Source of the DNA: Deltaproteobacteria bacterium
GTDB taxonomy: Bacteria; Desulfobacterota; Binatia; HRBIN30; JACQVA1
DNA length: 64,000 nucleotides
Reading direction: 5' to 3'
NCBI GenBank assembly: GCA_016178705.1
Contig: JACOST010000030.1
Coordinates: 1 to 64,000 of the forward strand
Of the stretch, positions 26,848 through 35,380 are shown piece after piece (position 1 is the stretch's first letter; the number at the start of each line of letters is the position of its first letter). The notes under the pieces were generated by a model that had not been told where the DNA came from, did no database searches, and worked only from the letters and a program-made list of their open reading frames with translations. Made by a program: the position numbers and the translations under genes.

Positions 26848-28078
26848 ACGATCCCTCCGTGCCGAGGCGGTGGCGGTCACCGGTATCGGCATCGTCAGCG
26901 CGCTTGGATTCGGTCGCGAGCAGTTCTGGACCGCGTTGGTAGAGGGACGCTCAGGCATCGCGCCGATCGAGAGTCTCCCGCCCGCCAACGGACCGCCGAC
27001 TGTGGCAGCGGAAGTGCGCGGCTTCGTCGCGCGCGAGTACATCACCTCGAGCCATCTACGACGGATGGACCGATTCTCGCGCATGATCGTGGCCGCCGCG
27101 CGCATGGCGTTACTCGATGATGCGCGAGGTGTGCTCGATGGCGTGCCCCTCGAACGCGTTGGGGTCGTCGTCGGCTCAGCGTTAGGCGAGATCGCCGACT
27201 CCGTCACGCACTTGGGGAAGGTGTTTACCAAGGGCGCCGCCGCCGCCAGTCCGATGGTGTTTCCCAATCTCGTCCTGAACGCGGCAGCGAGCTACGCCGC
27301 GATGGAGTTGGGCGCCACCGGGATCAACCTCACCGCGGCGCAGAATGAGATTTCGGGGGAGCAGGCGATCATCGTTGGTTGCGATGCCATCAGGGCGGGG
27401 CGGGCCGACGTCGTCATTGCCGGCGGTGGTGACGAGTTGGCGGCGATCGTCGTCGACGTCCATCGCCGCATCGGCGCGCTCTCGGGGCAACATGGTGGGT
27501 CCGAATGGAGCAGCCCGTACGATGCGCAGCGCAACGGCGTCGTGTTAGGCGAAGGCGCGGCGATGCTGGTGCTCGAATCGGTCGCGCGGTCGCGGTCGCG
27601 CGGCGCGACTGTCTATGCAGAGATCGCGGGTGATCTCATCTTCAGTGTGCCGGCGCCGTCGTATGATTGGCCGCCGCACGCGACGGCAGCCGTTCAACCG
27701 TTGCGCCGCTTGATCGGCGACCAGCCGCTCGATCTGATCTGCGGCGGCGCGAATTCCACGCGTCGGTTGGATGCGTGCGAGTTGGATCTCCACGCGCGCC
27801 TGTTGGGCGAACGGGCAACCGCGGCGCAACTCACATCAATCAAAGGAGCGATCGGCGAGTTCGGCGCGGCCGGCGCGACCACTGTTGCGGCCGCTTGCTT
27901 GGCGTTGCACGAGCAGGTGGTACCGCCGCTCTGCCATTTGCGACAGCCCGAACCCGGCTCACCCCTCCGATTCGCCGGGAGACAAGGAGCCCCGTTCGCG
28001 ATGGAGCGCGCCCTAGTGTGCGGTCTGGCACGAGGCGGAGCCGGCGCCGCGCTGTTGCTGCGCCGCGCGACGGCCTAG
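26840..28078 (+). CDS. Ketosynthase-like chain-length-factor-type protein, all triad residues replaced
   Basis: A 412-residue KS homologue with none of the triad: Cys replaced by E170 (AAQNEISGEQA), the first His by N305 (GGANSTRR) and the second by E340 (GAIGEFGAAG). The remaining fold is well kept (VAVTGIGIVSALGFG, VVIAGGGDEL, GVVLGEGAAMLVLES). By analogy with chain-length factors it would form a heterodimer with the preceding KS and shape the acyl pocket. It overlaps the KS gene by 8 bp. It is the last gene of the six-gene run. Confidence 0.87.
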   Translation: MGERSLRAEAVAVTGIGIVSALGFGREQFWTALVEGRSGIAPIESLPPANGPPTVAAEVRGFVAREYITSSHLRRMDRFSRMIVAAARMALLDDARGVLDGVPLERVGVVVGSALGEIADSVTHLGKVFTKGAAAASPMVFPNLVLNAAASYAAMELGATGINLTAAQNEISGEQAIIVGCDAIRAGRADVVIAGGGDELAAIVVDVHRRIGALSGQHGGSEWSSPYDAQRNGVVLGEGAAMLVLESVARSRSRGATVYAEIAGDLIFSVPAPSYDWPPHATAAVQPLRRLIGDQPLDLICGGANSTRRLDACELDLHARLLGERATAAQLTSIKGAIGEFGAAGATTVAAACLALHEQVVPPLCHLRQPEPGSPLRFAGRQGAPFAMERALVCGLARGGAGAALLLRRATA

Positions 28079-28213
28079 TTCGACCGTCCTTTTTGGGCAT
28101 TAGTATTCTTGACTGGGCCGTCGCGACTGCGCTAGTCGAGTGGCTAGGTACACTCTCATCCAATTGGCTCAATCCCGACGGCACGCTATACGAGATTCGG
28201 AGGAACGCCACCA

Positions 28214-28528
28214 ATGCGACCGAATCATAGACATGCGATCGTCCTGGACGCTTTCACCCAAGAGATTGCTGACCCTTGGATCAGCATAGCGGTGGCCTTC
28301 GGACCAACTGGAGAGCAGTTCATCGCAGTCGGGTCCGCGGCTGGCGCGTTCAAGGCGCGGCGCAACGCCAGATCAAAAGCTCAAGAGTGGGCTGACCATC
28401 AGTACAGCATTGCGCGGCATCAACTTATTTCAAAGCGGTCCTTCAAGGATGCAGTATCGGGAGTGATGAAGCGACGCGCCCGATCTGCGAAGTCGCTCGC
28501 GTCGCCCCCGACACAATCACCAAAGTAG
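28214..28528 (+). CDS. Small hypothetical protein (104 aa)
   Basis: Unrecognised basic protein. The first half (ISIAVAFGPTGEQFIAVGSA) looks like a beta hairpin, and the second half is rich in Arg/Lys/Ala (ARSKAQEWADHQYSIARHQL). CGGAGGAA lies 9 bp before the ATG, a good ribosome site, which supports a real gene. It is followed 10 bp later by another small ORF; the two may form a small two-gene unit. Base composition appears somewhat less GC-biased than the ketosynthase genes. Confidence 0.5.
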   Translation: MRPNHRHAIVLDAFTQEIADPWISIAVAFGPTGEQFIAVGSAAGAFKARRNARSKAQEWADHQYSIARHQLISKRSFKDAVSGVMKRRARSAKSLASPPTQSPK

Positions 28529-28538
28529 CCAAGCGGCT

Positions 28539-28847
28539 ATGCATATCCCGTTTGCGCCTGGCTCTGGGTTTTTGGGGGATTGTGAATCTGCGATCCAACG
28601 CGACGCGAGCGTTCTCCGCAGCGGAAGGCCGATCCATATACAGCTCGCCAAAGGTGGAGGGTACGCGGCTCGGATCAAAGTGATCATTCACCCGAGCAGC
28701 GCGAGTTTCTTCGGCGCAGAATGGTCCGGAACTCGATTTCCAGCGCGAATCAAGGCCGCCGCTACGGCGCTGCGCAACGCAGGTCTGCGCGGACGGTTTT
28801 CCATCTCACATCTCGACGGAACCATCGAAATCACGAAGCTCTCCTAG
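28539..28847 (+). CDS. Small hypothetical protein (102 aa)
   Basis: Unrecognised. The C-terminal half (ARIKVIIHPSSASFFGAEW, TRFPARIKAAATALRNAGL, FSISHLDGTIEI) has a clear strand-helix-strand pattern and looks like a genuine folded domain. There is no signal peptide. It starts 10 bp after the preceding small ORF without an obvious ribosome site, so coupling is likely if it is translated. Function unknown; a toxin-antitoxin or mobile-element origin was considered but no motif supports it. Confidence 0.5.
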   Translation: MHIPFAPGSGFLGDCESAIQRDASVLRSGRPIHIQLAKGGGYAARIKVIIHPSSASFFGAEWSGTRFPARIKAAATALRNAGLRGRFSISHLDGTIEITKLS

Positions 28848-28901
28848 GGTCGCGCGGCGTCTCTGATACTCGGCTAGCTTTGCTTGGGGTAGCGCGCGTG
28901 C

Positions 28902-30074
28902 CTACAGCGTAGGTTCCGCGCCTGGCGGATCGAAATTCATGATCGTCCCACGCTCTGGGAGATGCTCCCGCAAGATGTCCTCGAACGGGCGTTGGTCGAT
29001 CACTTCGAACTGGCTCGTCTCGAGCGGGAACCGCGCACCCGACTCGGTGTACGGCGTCACTGCGGCTGAGCCGGCGGAGAGCACGGTGACGATCGGCACC
29101 AGCTTGTGCTGGATCGTTGCGTCTTCACGCGTGGTGACGACAAGCTTGCAGGTTGGGAGACCGATCGAGAGTAACGCGACGAGGCGAATGAAGTCGCTGT
29201 CGCTGACGCCGCCTTGGCTGCGCCCGCCGGCGATCTGCCGCAGTCGCGGCACCGAGAGATACACCTCCATGCCCAGGTCGAGCAGATGTTGCGCGTGTAG
29301 GGCGAGTGCGGTGAGCTCGAAGGCGAGGTCGGGATTGAGACCGACGAGAATCCCGGGATTGGCGACACGCAAGCCAGCGCGAAAGCTGCGGTCGAAGTTA
29401 GTCAGCCGCCGCTCGAAGTCGGCGCGCGGATTGTCGGGATCGGCGCCCATGAACTTGACGTAGTGCGAGCGCGAGTAGGTTTCCTGGAACGTACACATGG
29501 TGAGTTTGGGCACCACGCTACCGTCGTCGTGGCGGGCGATGCCGGCGAGCAGCGTGTCGAATTCCTCGGCATCGATCGAACCGACGTTGATGAGCGTGTG
29601 TCCGAACCGCAGCGCCTGGGTCACGCGCAACGCCTGATTCACATAGTCCAGCGCCCACGGTCGATTGGCGCGGCGATACTCACCGGTGAGCAACGCCACC
29701 GCGTGCATCCCCCGTTGGCTCAAGACGCGGAGCTGCGCTTCCACGTTCGCCAAGTCGGCGGTCTCGCGCCGCAGTGCCTGGTTGTCGCGCCGCATGCCGC
29801 ACATGCGACACTCGGCGTCGCAGGTGTTGGTCATGTACAACGGCGAGAAGGTCTCTAGGCGCGTGGGATGGCGTTGACGCACGGCCAGCGCGAGGTCATA
29901 CATCGCGTCGCTGTCGAGTGCCGGAGCGAACCACAGTACTGCGATCTCGTCCGAGGTCAGCCCGGCACCGTAGCGAGCGCGCTCGATCAGCGCGGTGACG
30001 CCGCGGCGTGCGGTCGTGCAGGCGCGCCGGAGGCGGTGGTCGAGGTCGGTGGGATCAAGTGCGAAATCCATCAT
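28902..30074 (-). CDS. Radical SAM protein, ThiH/HydG-like (BATS domain)
   Basis: A protein of about 390 residues resembling 2-iminoacetate synthase ThiH and related tyrosine- or biotin-type radical SAM enzymes. The cluster motif is TNTCDAECRMCGMRRDN (CxxxCxxC). PLYMTNTC before it, the middle segment FGHTLINVGSIDAEEF, FQETYSRSHYVKFMG and the C-terminal VSVPRLRQIAGG/VSDSDFIRLV match this group's barrel and BATS region. ThiH cleaves tyrosine to dehydroglycine for thiazole synthesis, but no thi genes are nearby, so a divergent function is likely. ATG 30074 (MMDFALDP) is chosen over an ATG at 30116. It is divergent from the next operon. Confidence 0.85.
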   Translation of the reverse strand: MMDFALDPTDLDHRLRRACTTARRGVTALIERARYGAGLTSDEIAVLWFAPALDSDAMYDLALAVRQRHPTRLETFSPLYMTNTCDAECRMCGMRRDNQALRRETADLANVEAQLRVLSQRGMHAVALLTGEYRRANRPWALDYVNQALRVTQALRFGHTLINVGSIDAEEFDTLLAGIARHDDGSVVPKLTMCTFQETYSRSHYVKFMGADPDNPRADFERRLTNFDRSFRAGLRVANPGILVGLNPDLAFELTALALHAQHLLDLGMEVYLSVPRLRQIAGGRSQGGVSDSDFIRLVALLSIGLPTCKLVVTTREDATIQHKLVPIVTVLSAGSAAVTPYTESGARFPLETSQFEVIDQRPFEDILREHLPERGTIMNFDPPGAEPTL

Positions 30075-30191
30075 TGACACGCCGCGTGTGTAGCGTAGCG
30101 CAGCCGGCATCGTCAATCTGATCCTTGACGCTGAACGAACTATCGCAACTTCTTGCCAGCGCGCTTGCGTGAGACCTTGCCCAAGACGGGC

Positions 30192-30345
30192 GACCCCTCG
30201 ATACGCAGTCCCTCGATGCGAAGCCTCCGGCTTCTACTCGGGGCTGCTACTCGGGGAAGCGGTGGATTCTATTCCACGAACATCCAAGTCCGTTTGCCCG
30301 AGTAGGTCGCGTAGCGATCGTATTGAGGGCCTCCTCGTGCAAGGC
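30192..30345 (+). repeat. Long-hairpin intergenic repeat, copy C
   Basis: ACCCCTCGATACGCAGTCCC, then CTACTCGGGGAAGCGG, CCGTTTGCCCGAGTAG and CGTATTGAGGGCC. Same order and inverted symmetry as copy B at 7365. It fills much of the gap upstream of the polysaccharide deacetylase gene. Confidence 0.85.
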
Positions 30346-30405
30346 CCCTGCGTGGAGTCCTTGCGTTGACCCTGTGGGGCGGCTGGGTTACCAGCACAGC
30401 CAACC

Positions 30406-31251
30406 GTGCCGATTGAACCGCTCACGCCTTCCGCGATCCGTCATGCGCTCAGCGTCGATGTCGAAGACTGGTACCACGATGCCGCGTCTAATGTGCGCGC
30501 TCCCTACGAGCAGCGGGTTGAAGCCAATACCTTGCGCTTGCTCGACCTCTTTGCCGAGCACGACGCGCGCGCCACGTTTTTTGTGCTCGGCGAGGTCGCC
30601 GCGCAGTATCCCGGGTTGATCCGCCGCATCGCCGCTGCCGGCCACGAGATCGGCAGCCACGGGTATCGACACTGCCGAGTACCACAGCTGCTGCGACGCG
30701 AGTTTCGCGATGATGTCGCGCACTCGCTGCGAGTGCTCGAAGACCTGACCGGGCGCCGCGTCGGCGGATATCGTGCGCCCTACTTTTCGATCAAAGCCGA
30801 TGTCCAGTGGCCGATCGACACGCTGCGAGAACTCGGGATCGCCTACGATTCGAGTATTCTGGCCATCGATCGGCCGCCCGGGTTGGAGCTGGTGTGTCCG
30901 CGCACGCCGTTTCGACATCGCAACGGACTGTGGGAAGTGCCGGTCGGAGTGTTGCGGATGCTGTACTTCTGGCACTTGCCGCTGGCCAGCGGCGCGGGGT
31001 TGCGGATGGTGCCGACCCGTTTGCTATGGCGCTGTGTGGAGCGCTTCGAACGCGATGTCGGAGCGGGGGTGTTCTATCTGCACCCGTGGGAGCTCGATCC
31101 GGCATCGCCCGCGTCGCCCGGCGCAGCCGGCTGGTTTCTGCGCGCCGGACGCCGTCGGCTGCCGGAGCGTTTGCGCGCGCTGTTGCGCGCGCGTGCGTTC
31201 GCGCCGATCGGCGAGGTCTTCCCCGATTGCAACGCGGCGGTGACGGCATGA
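30406..31251 (+). CDS. Polysaccharide deacetylase family protein
   Basis: A 281-residue NodB-fold carbohydrate esterase of the type often linked to exopolysaccharide loci. Motif 1 is ALSVDVEDWYHDA (catalytic-base and metal Asp), motif 2 GHEIGSHGYRHCR with the metal His pair, motif 3 GYRAPYFSI, and the late His is in FYLHPWELD. It has no signal peptide, so it would act in the cytosol on a lipid-linked or precursor sugar. The start is GTG 30406; no in-frame ATG precedes the conserved VDVEDW. Its stop overlaps the flippase-like gene start (ATGA), and a third gene overlaps likewise. Confidence 0.9.
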   Translation: MPIEPLTPSAIRHALSVDVEDWYHDAASNVRAPYEQRVEANTLRLLDLFAEHDARATFFVLGEVAAQYPGLIRRIAAAGHEIGSHGYRHCRVPQLLRREFRDDVAHSLRVLEDLTGRRVGGYRAPYFSIKADVQWPIDTLRELGIAYDSSILAIDRPPGLELVCPRTPFRHRNGLWEVPVGVLRMLYFWHLPLASGAGLRMVPTRLLWRCVERFERDVGAGVFYLHPWELDPASPASPGAAGWFLRAGRRRLPERLRALLRARAFAPIGEVFPDCNAAVTA

Positions 31252-32267
31252 CCCAACGGCTCGGATCTGTCGTCCCGGTCATTGTCGGAGTCGGAGTTCT
31301 CGCGTGGCTATGTTGGCACTTTGGTCTGAGCGATTTTGCGACTGCGCTTGGTCGATTGTCGCCCGCCACCCTCGTGCTCTACTTCCTCTGCGGTGTCGCG
31401 GTGCGGGTGGGGCAGGGTATGCGCTGGCGCATGGTCGCCAACGCGGTGGGTACGCCCTTACCGCTGCCGCGATTGATCGCCGTGCGCTTGGCCGGCGACG
31501 CGGTCGGGTCACTCGTCCCGTCGGCCAAGCTCGCCGGCGAGCCGCTGCGCATTGCGTTGCTGTACGCCGGAGGCGTGGCCGGTGCGCCGGCGAGCGCCGG
31601 GGTGTCGATCGATCGGATTCTCGAAGTGATCAGCAACATGCTGTGCTTCATCGTCTTCGTCGCGGTGTTCGCGTGGGCGCACGCCTTCGGTGCGCTCCAC
31701 CGCACGGCGCTCGCGCTCATTCTGATGATGGCGGGTCTGCTGTTGATCTTGTCGATCCCGTTGCTGATGCTGCGGCGCGGAATCCCGCCGCTGGCGCCCT
31801 TCTACGGCTCGCGCGCGCAGCGCTGGTTTGCGCCATTGGTTCGATGGATGCCGGTGCTCCAGCGCGTCGAAGCGCACCTGCTGCAATTCTTTCGCGATCG
31901 TCCGGTCACCTTGGTGTGGGGCGTGCTGGCGTCGCTGTTCATCGAGTTGCTGACGGTATGCGAGTACCACTTCTTGTTGGCCAGCTTCGCGGTCGATCTC
32001 GATCTGCCGACGCTGCTGCTGGCGCTGGTGGGAACCGGAGTCGCTCGCACGGTGCCGGCGCCGGGAGGGCTCGGTGCGCTGGAGGCGAGTCAGGTGGGAG
32101 TGCTGGCTCTCGCCAGCGGCCGGCCGGCGATCGGGTTTGTCGTTGGGGTTGTGATGCGGCTGCACGAGACACTGTGGATGGCCATCGGGTTGTTGGCGCT
32201 GACGTGGCAGGGCCGCGTGCTGGCGCGTTTGCGATCGGTCACTCCGGAATCAAAACTAGTGGCATGA
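31248..32267 (+). CDS. Flippase-like / lysylphosphatidylglycerol-synthase-type membrane protein
   Basis: A 339-residue integral membrane protein with about eight hydrophobic segments. Family signatures are LRIALLYAGGV with SIDRILEVISN near residues 95-125 and VGTGVARTVPAPGGLGALEASQVGVL near the C-terminus. It belongs to the UPF0104/LPG-synthase transmembrane family, whose members move or modify lipids. ATGA overlaps at both ends tie it to the deacetylase and the methyltransferase-like genes, so a role in handling a glycosylated or prenylated lipid is likely. No aminoacyl-transferase domain is fused. Confidence 0.88.
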   Translation: MTQRLGSVVPVIVGVGVLAWLCWHFGLSDFATALGRLSPATLVLYFLCGVAVRVGQGMRWRMVANAVGTPLPLPRLIAVRLAGDAVGSLVPSAKLAGEPLRIALLYAGGVAGAPASAGVSIDRILEVISNMLCFIVFVAVFAWAHAFGALHRTALALILMMAGLLLILSIPLLMLRRGIPPLAPFYGSRAQRWFAPLVRWMPVLQRVEAHLLQFFRDRPVTLVWGVLASLFIELLTVCEYHFLLASFAVDLDLPTLLLALVGTGVARTVPAPGGLGALEASQVGVLALASGRPAIGFVVGVVMRLHETLWMAIGLLALTWQGRVLARLRSVTPESKLVA

Positions 32268-32821
32268 CACTCGGGTTGGTGCTGGCGTTCGTGTTCGCGC
32301 TCGGCTGGGTGCCGCTGTACCTCTTTCGCGCGGAGACCCTGAGTGACGCGTTGCCGTTCTATCAACGCGTCGAGCAACGATGGGCGCGTGTGGCGGCGAT
32401 CGTCATGGGAGTGCATGTCGGCGCGGCCTGCGCGCTGGTGAGTGTGGCGCAGGCGGTCCCGCTGTGGCGCGCCAGCACAGGGCTTGGCCTCTTTGCGTTG
32501 GCGCTGGCCTTTTGGCTGTGGGCGCGAGTCATGATCGGCCCGTTGCGGCGCACTCGCTTGCCGGACGAACCGCCGCACAGTTTGCGGCAGGACGGAGCGT
32601 TCGGGATCGTCCGCAATCCGCTCTACCTGAGCATGCTGATGGCGGCCGCGGCGCCCGCGTTGGTGGCTGGCCACGCGGTACTCGCGCTGACCTACACTGG
32701 CTGTGTCGTGGCGCTCGCCGTGCGCGCGGTGCAAGAGGAGCGCCGCCTGCATGCGCAACTCGGCGCCCAATACGATGCGTACGCGCGTCAGGTGAAGCGG
32801 CTGGTGCCCTTCGTATGGTGA
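32264..32821 (+). CDS. Isoprenylcysteine carboxyl methyltransferase-family membrane protein
   Basis: A 185-residue membrane protein with four to five hydrophobic segments. The C-terminal motif GAFGIVRNPLYLSMLM, followed by EERRLHAQLGAQYDAYARQVKRLVPF, is typical of the ICMT/phospholipid methyltransferase superfamily: RNPxY and the late Glu/Tyr/Arg bind SAM. Bacterial members methylate lipids or other membrane substrates. Overlap ATGA with the flippase-like gene indicates co-translation. The substrate is unknown, but a lipid made or carried by this locus is a reasonable guess. Confidence 0.87.
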   Translation: MTLGLVLAFVFALGWVPLYLFRAETLSDALPFYQRVEQRWARVAAIVMGVHVGAACALVSVAQAVPLWRASTGLGLFALALAFWLWARVMIGPLRRTRLPDEPPHSLRQDGAFGIVRNPLYLSMLMAAAAPALVAGHAVLALTYTGCVVALAVRAVQEERRLHAQLGAQYDAYARQVKRLVPFVW

Positions 32822-32823
32822 AT

Positions 32824-32880
32824 GGGGCTGGGGGTTGGGGGCTAGGGTCTGGTCGGACCCCCAATCCCTGACCCCGTTCC
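32824..32880. repeat. Heptad repeat with opposing arms (GGGGTTG / CCCCAAT type)
   Basis: GGGGCTGGGGGTTGGGGGCT then AGGGTCTGGTC, facing GACCCCCAATCCCTGACCCC. The arms are complementary with almost no loop. It lies between the methyltransferase-like and radical SAM genes and could act as a terminator-like hairpin. Confidence 0.7.
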
Positions 32881-32924
32881 CAAACTCTTGCCGTCGCCCA
32901 CCGTCGTGATGTAGCTTCGCGCGC

Positions 32925-34442
32925 ATGCTGACGGTGAGCGAGCGCGACGTGAGCGCGACGAAGACGCTGGTGTTGTGCGAACCGCCCTACGTCTTCTGGG
33001 ATCGCAGCATGGATCGGCTGCGACAAGGCGAGGAAACGATCCCCGGCATGGGCGTGCTGATCCTTGCCGCGGTCGCCCGTCAACGCGGCTACCGTGTCCA
33101 TCTGATCGACGCGAAGGAACAAGGCACACCGCTCGACGAGGTGAGTCGGCAGATTGTCGCGCTGCGCCCCGACTACCTCGGCCTCTCCGCAACTACGATC
33201 TCCGTAACCAACGCGGCACGCATTGCCGACCGCGTGAAGCAACTCGCGCCGGGGGTGACGACGATCCTCGGCGGTTCGCACGTGAGTGCCATTCCAGAAC
33301 GTACCTTGGATGCCTTTCCGAGCATCGACTTCGGCGTCGTCGGCGAGGGCGAAGTATCGCTGTTCGAGTTGCTCGCGCGCTTGGAGAGCGGCCGGGCGAT
33401 CGACGACGTGCCTGGGCTTGCGTATCGCCGCGACGGACAGGTGCACAGCAATCTGCGCGCGCCGTATATTGACGATCTCGACGCGTTGCCGATGCCGGCG
33501 TGGGATCTGCTGCCGGATTTTCCGCACCGCTTTCAGCCGTCGCTGTTCAGCTATCCGCGCACGCCGGTTGCCACGCTGATCACGTCGCGCGGCTGTCCGT
33601 TCTCCTGTTCGTTCTGCGATCGCTCGACCTCCGGGAAGCGCGGCCGCATGCACGGCGTCGAGTACGTGATCGGCTTGTGCCGTCACCTGGTAGGACTCGG
33701 TGTGCGCCACATCATCTTCGTCGACGACCTGTTCACCGTGCGCAAACAGCGCGTGGTCGAGCTGTGCCAGGCGCTGCTCGATCACCGGCTCGATCTCACG
33801 TGGAGCTGCAACAGCCATCCCAATCTGCTCGACCTCGACACGCTCAAGTTGATGCGGCGTGCCGGCTGCTGGCAGATCGCCTACGGCATCGAATCGGGAT
33901 CGCAGCGCGTTCTCGATATGGTGAAGCGCGAAGTGAGCATTCCGAAGATGCGCGAGACGCTGCGCATGACGCAGGCGGCCGGGATTCGCAGCAAGGGCTA
34001 CCTGATGATCGGCCACCCGACCGAAGGGCTCGACAGCCTGGCCGAGGATGTCGCGTTTCTCAAGGAAGTCGAACTCGATCTCTGCCAGATCACCAAGTTC
34101 ACGCCGTACCCCGGTACGCCCGCCTATCCGACGATTCGCGATCACGGGACGTTCGACGAAGACTGGGAGCGGATGAACGCGATGAACTTCATGTTCGTCC
34201 CGCGCGGGCTCAGCGAAGACGTGCTCGAAACCTACTTCGATCACCTCTACAGCACGTTCTACAGCCGGCCAGACGTGCTGTGGGGACTGGCGCGGCTGCT
34301 GATGCAGGAGCCGCGCTACATCAAACGCCTCGCCGCGTCGGCGGTCGTCTATCTGCGCAGCAAGTTCGCCGCCGGCCGCTATCTGGTCGGCCGGCTCCCG
34401 CAGCGTTACCGCGTCGCGCTTGATGCGCCGACACAACAGTGA
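32925..34442 (+). CDS. B12-binding-domain radical SAM protein
   Basis: A 505-residue cobalamin-type radical SAM enzyme. The N-terminal Rossmann-like domain (about 15-150) includes PGMGVLILAAVARQRGYRV, DYLGLSATTISV, ILGGSHVSAIPE and FGVVGEGE. The cluster Cys are C224, C228 and C231 (RGCPFSCSFCDRS). FVDDLFTVRK, AYGIESGSQRVL and GYLMIGHPTEG follow in the barrel. The C-terminal about 100 residues are helical and lack a known domain. The family includes methylases and enzymes of hopanoid, lipid and natural product pathways. Separate from the first B12 radical SAM at 23385 in sequence. Confidence 0.9.
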   Translation: MLTVSERDVSATKTLVLCEPPYVFWDRSMDRLRQGEETIPGMGVLILAAVARQRGYRVHLIDAKEQGTPLDEVSRQIVALRPDYLGLSATTISVTNAARIADRVKQLAPGVTTILGGSHVSAIPERTLDAFPSIDFGVVGEGEVSLFELLARLESGRAIDDVPGLAYRRDGQVHSNLRAPYIDDLDALPMPAWDLLPDFPHRFQPSLFSYPRTPVATLITSRGCPFSCSFCDRSTSGKRGRMHGVEYVIGLCRHLVGLGVRHIIFVDDLFTVRKQRVVELCQALLDHRLDLTWSCNSHPNLLDLDTLKLMRRAGCWQIAYGIESGSQRVLDMVKREVSIPKMRETLRMTQAAGIRSKGYLMIGHPTEGLDSLAEDVAFLKEVELDLCQITKFTPYPGTPAYPTIRDHGTFDEDWERMNAMNFMFVPRGLSEDVLETYFDHLYSTFYSRPDVLWGLARLLMQEPRYIKRLAASAVVYLRSKFAAGRYLVGRLPQRYRVALDAPTQQ

Positions 34443-34448
34443 GGGGCT

Positions 34449-34919
34449 ATGCGCATGGATCGTCTTGCCCGCTGCGGCCTGGTTGTCTTCGGGCTGGTGC
34501 TGTCCGGCTGCGCGATGGCGCGCGTTTATCGCGACCACCCGCTCGACGAGCAGAAAATCGCAACGATTCAGCGCGGCGTGACGACGAAGCGAGAAGTCCT
34601 CGATCGTCTTGGCCCACCACAAGAGATTGACGCCCGCGAACTGACGGCCGTGGGCGTCTCACTCGAAGCGGTGATTCCCCGTCCGGGCGAAAAGCCGCCG
34701 ACCGAGCGCATCATCGCGGCGCGCTACTTCCGCTACACCTACGAACGCGGCAATGGCTTGGCGACGATCCTGATCCTGTTCAACTACTTCGAGTACGATC
34801 AGAAGAACGATGACTTGCTGATCTTCTTCAACGGCGACGATAAGGTTGAAGACTTCGCATTTCGCAAGGGCACGGACGAGCTGCCGCGCTTCGGCTTCTG
34901 GTCGCGGACATCGAAGTGA
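34449..34919 (+). CDS. Lipoprotein with BamE/SmpA-like domain
   Basis: A 156-residue predicted lipoprotein: the signal VVFGLVLSGC ends in a lipobox Cys. IATIQRGVTTKREVLDRLGPPQEI is the N-terminal helix pair of the SmpA/OmlA (BamE-like) fold, and FRYTYERG plus LLIFFNGDDKVEDFAFRKG are its strands. BamE-like domains occur in envelope assembly proteins and other lipoproteins. It begins 6 bp after the radical SAM gene and is followed within 4 bp by another BamE-like lipoprotein. Likely located at the inner face of the outer membrane; partner unknown. Confidence 0.8.
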   Translation: MRMDRLARCGLVVFGLVLSGCAMARVYRDHPLDEQKIATIQRGVTTKREVLDRLGPPQEIDARELTAVGVSLEAVIPRPGEKPPTERIIAARYFRYTYERGNGLATILILFNYFEYDQKNDDLLIFFNGDDKVEDFAFRKGTDELPRFGFWSRTSK

Positions 34920-34923
34920 AGCG

Positions 34924-35379
34924 ATGGCCTCGGTAGAGGGTGTGCGCATCAGATCCGGTGGTTCGGTGCCACCGCATCGAGTTCGAGGTCGGCCGATCCA
35001 GCCACTGGTTGTGATGCTCGTCGGCGTGCTGGTGATCGTTGCCGGCGGCTGCACCATCGGCCGCTACTACACCGGCGCGCCGCTGCACGGCGAGCCGTCG
35101 GTGTTAGTCGATGGGCAGTCGACCAGGAGCGACGTGCTGCAGATCTTCGGCCCGCCGACTGTGATCACGCATCAAACCGACGGCGATGCGTTCGTCTACT
35201 CGTACCAACAGGAGAACACTTCGGAGCTTCGCCTGCAGGACCCAATCACCGGGGTCAATTGGTTTACCTATAACCGAGACCTCAACCAGCGCGACCGCTT
35301 GGTGGTGATCTTCGACTTCACCGGCGTGGTGCGTGGGCATGCCGTCGAACATCACGTGGAAGAGCTGCCGGCGCTGTAG
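34924..35379 (+). CDS. Lipoprotein with BamE/SmpA-like domain, second copy
   Basis: A 151-residue protein with a long N-terminal segment before a hydrophobic stretch and lipobox (VLVIVAGGC). GQSTRSDVLQIFGPPTVITHQTDGDAF is split over the BamE-like helices, and VIFDFTGVVRGHAVEHHVEEL gives the final strand. ATG 34924 leaves about 40 residues before the lipobox Cys; a shorter start at an internal ATG (MLVGVLVIVAGGC) or GTG would make a conventional signal. It is separated from the preceding lipoprotein by 4 bp, so both form one unit with the upstream radical SAM gene. Confidence 0.75.
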   Translation: MASVEGVRIRSGGSVPPHRVRGRPIQPLVVMLVGVLVIVAGGCTIGRYYTGAPLHGEPSVLVDGQSTRSDVLQIFGPPTVITHQTDGDAFVYSYQQENTSELRLQDPITGVNWFTYNRDLNQRDRLVVIFDFTGVVRGHAVEHHVEELPAL

Positions 35380-35380
35380 A

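Noticed and set aside
28109-28140. Promoter-like TTGACT followed by a weak -10 upstream of the small ORFs
   Set aside because: Spacing is acceptable but the -10 is poor and sigma preference of this organism is unknown.
32529-34622. A 697-residue minus-strand frame opposite the B12 radical SAM gene
   Set aside because: Antisense shadow; it has no domain and covers the radical SAM motifs on the plus strand.
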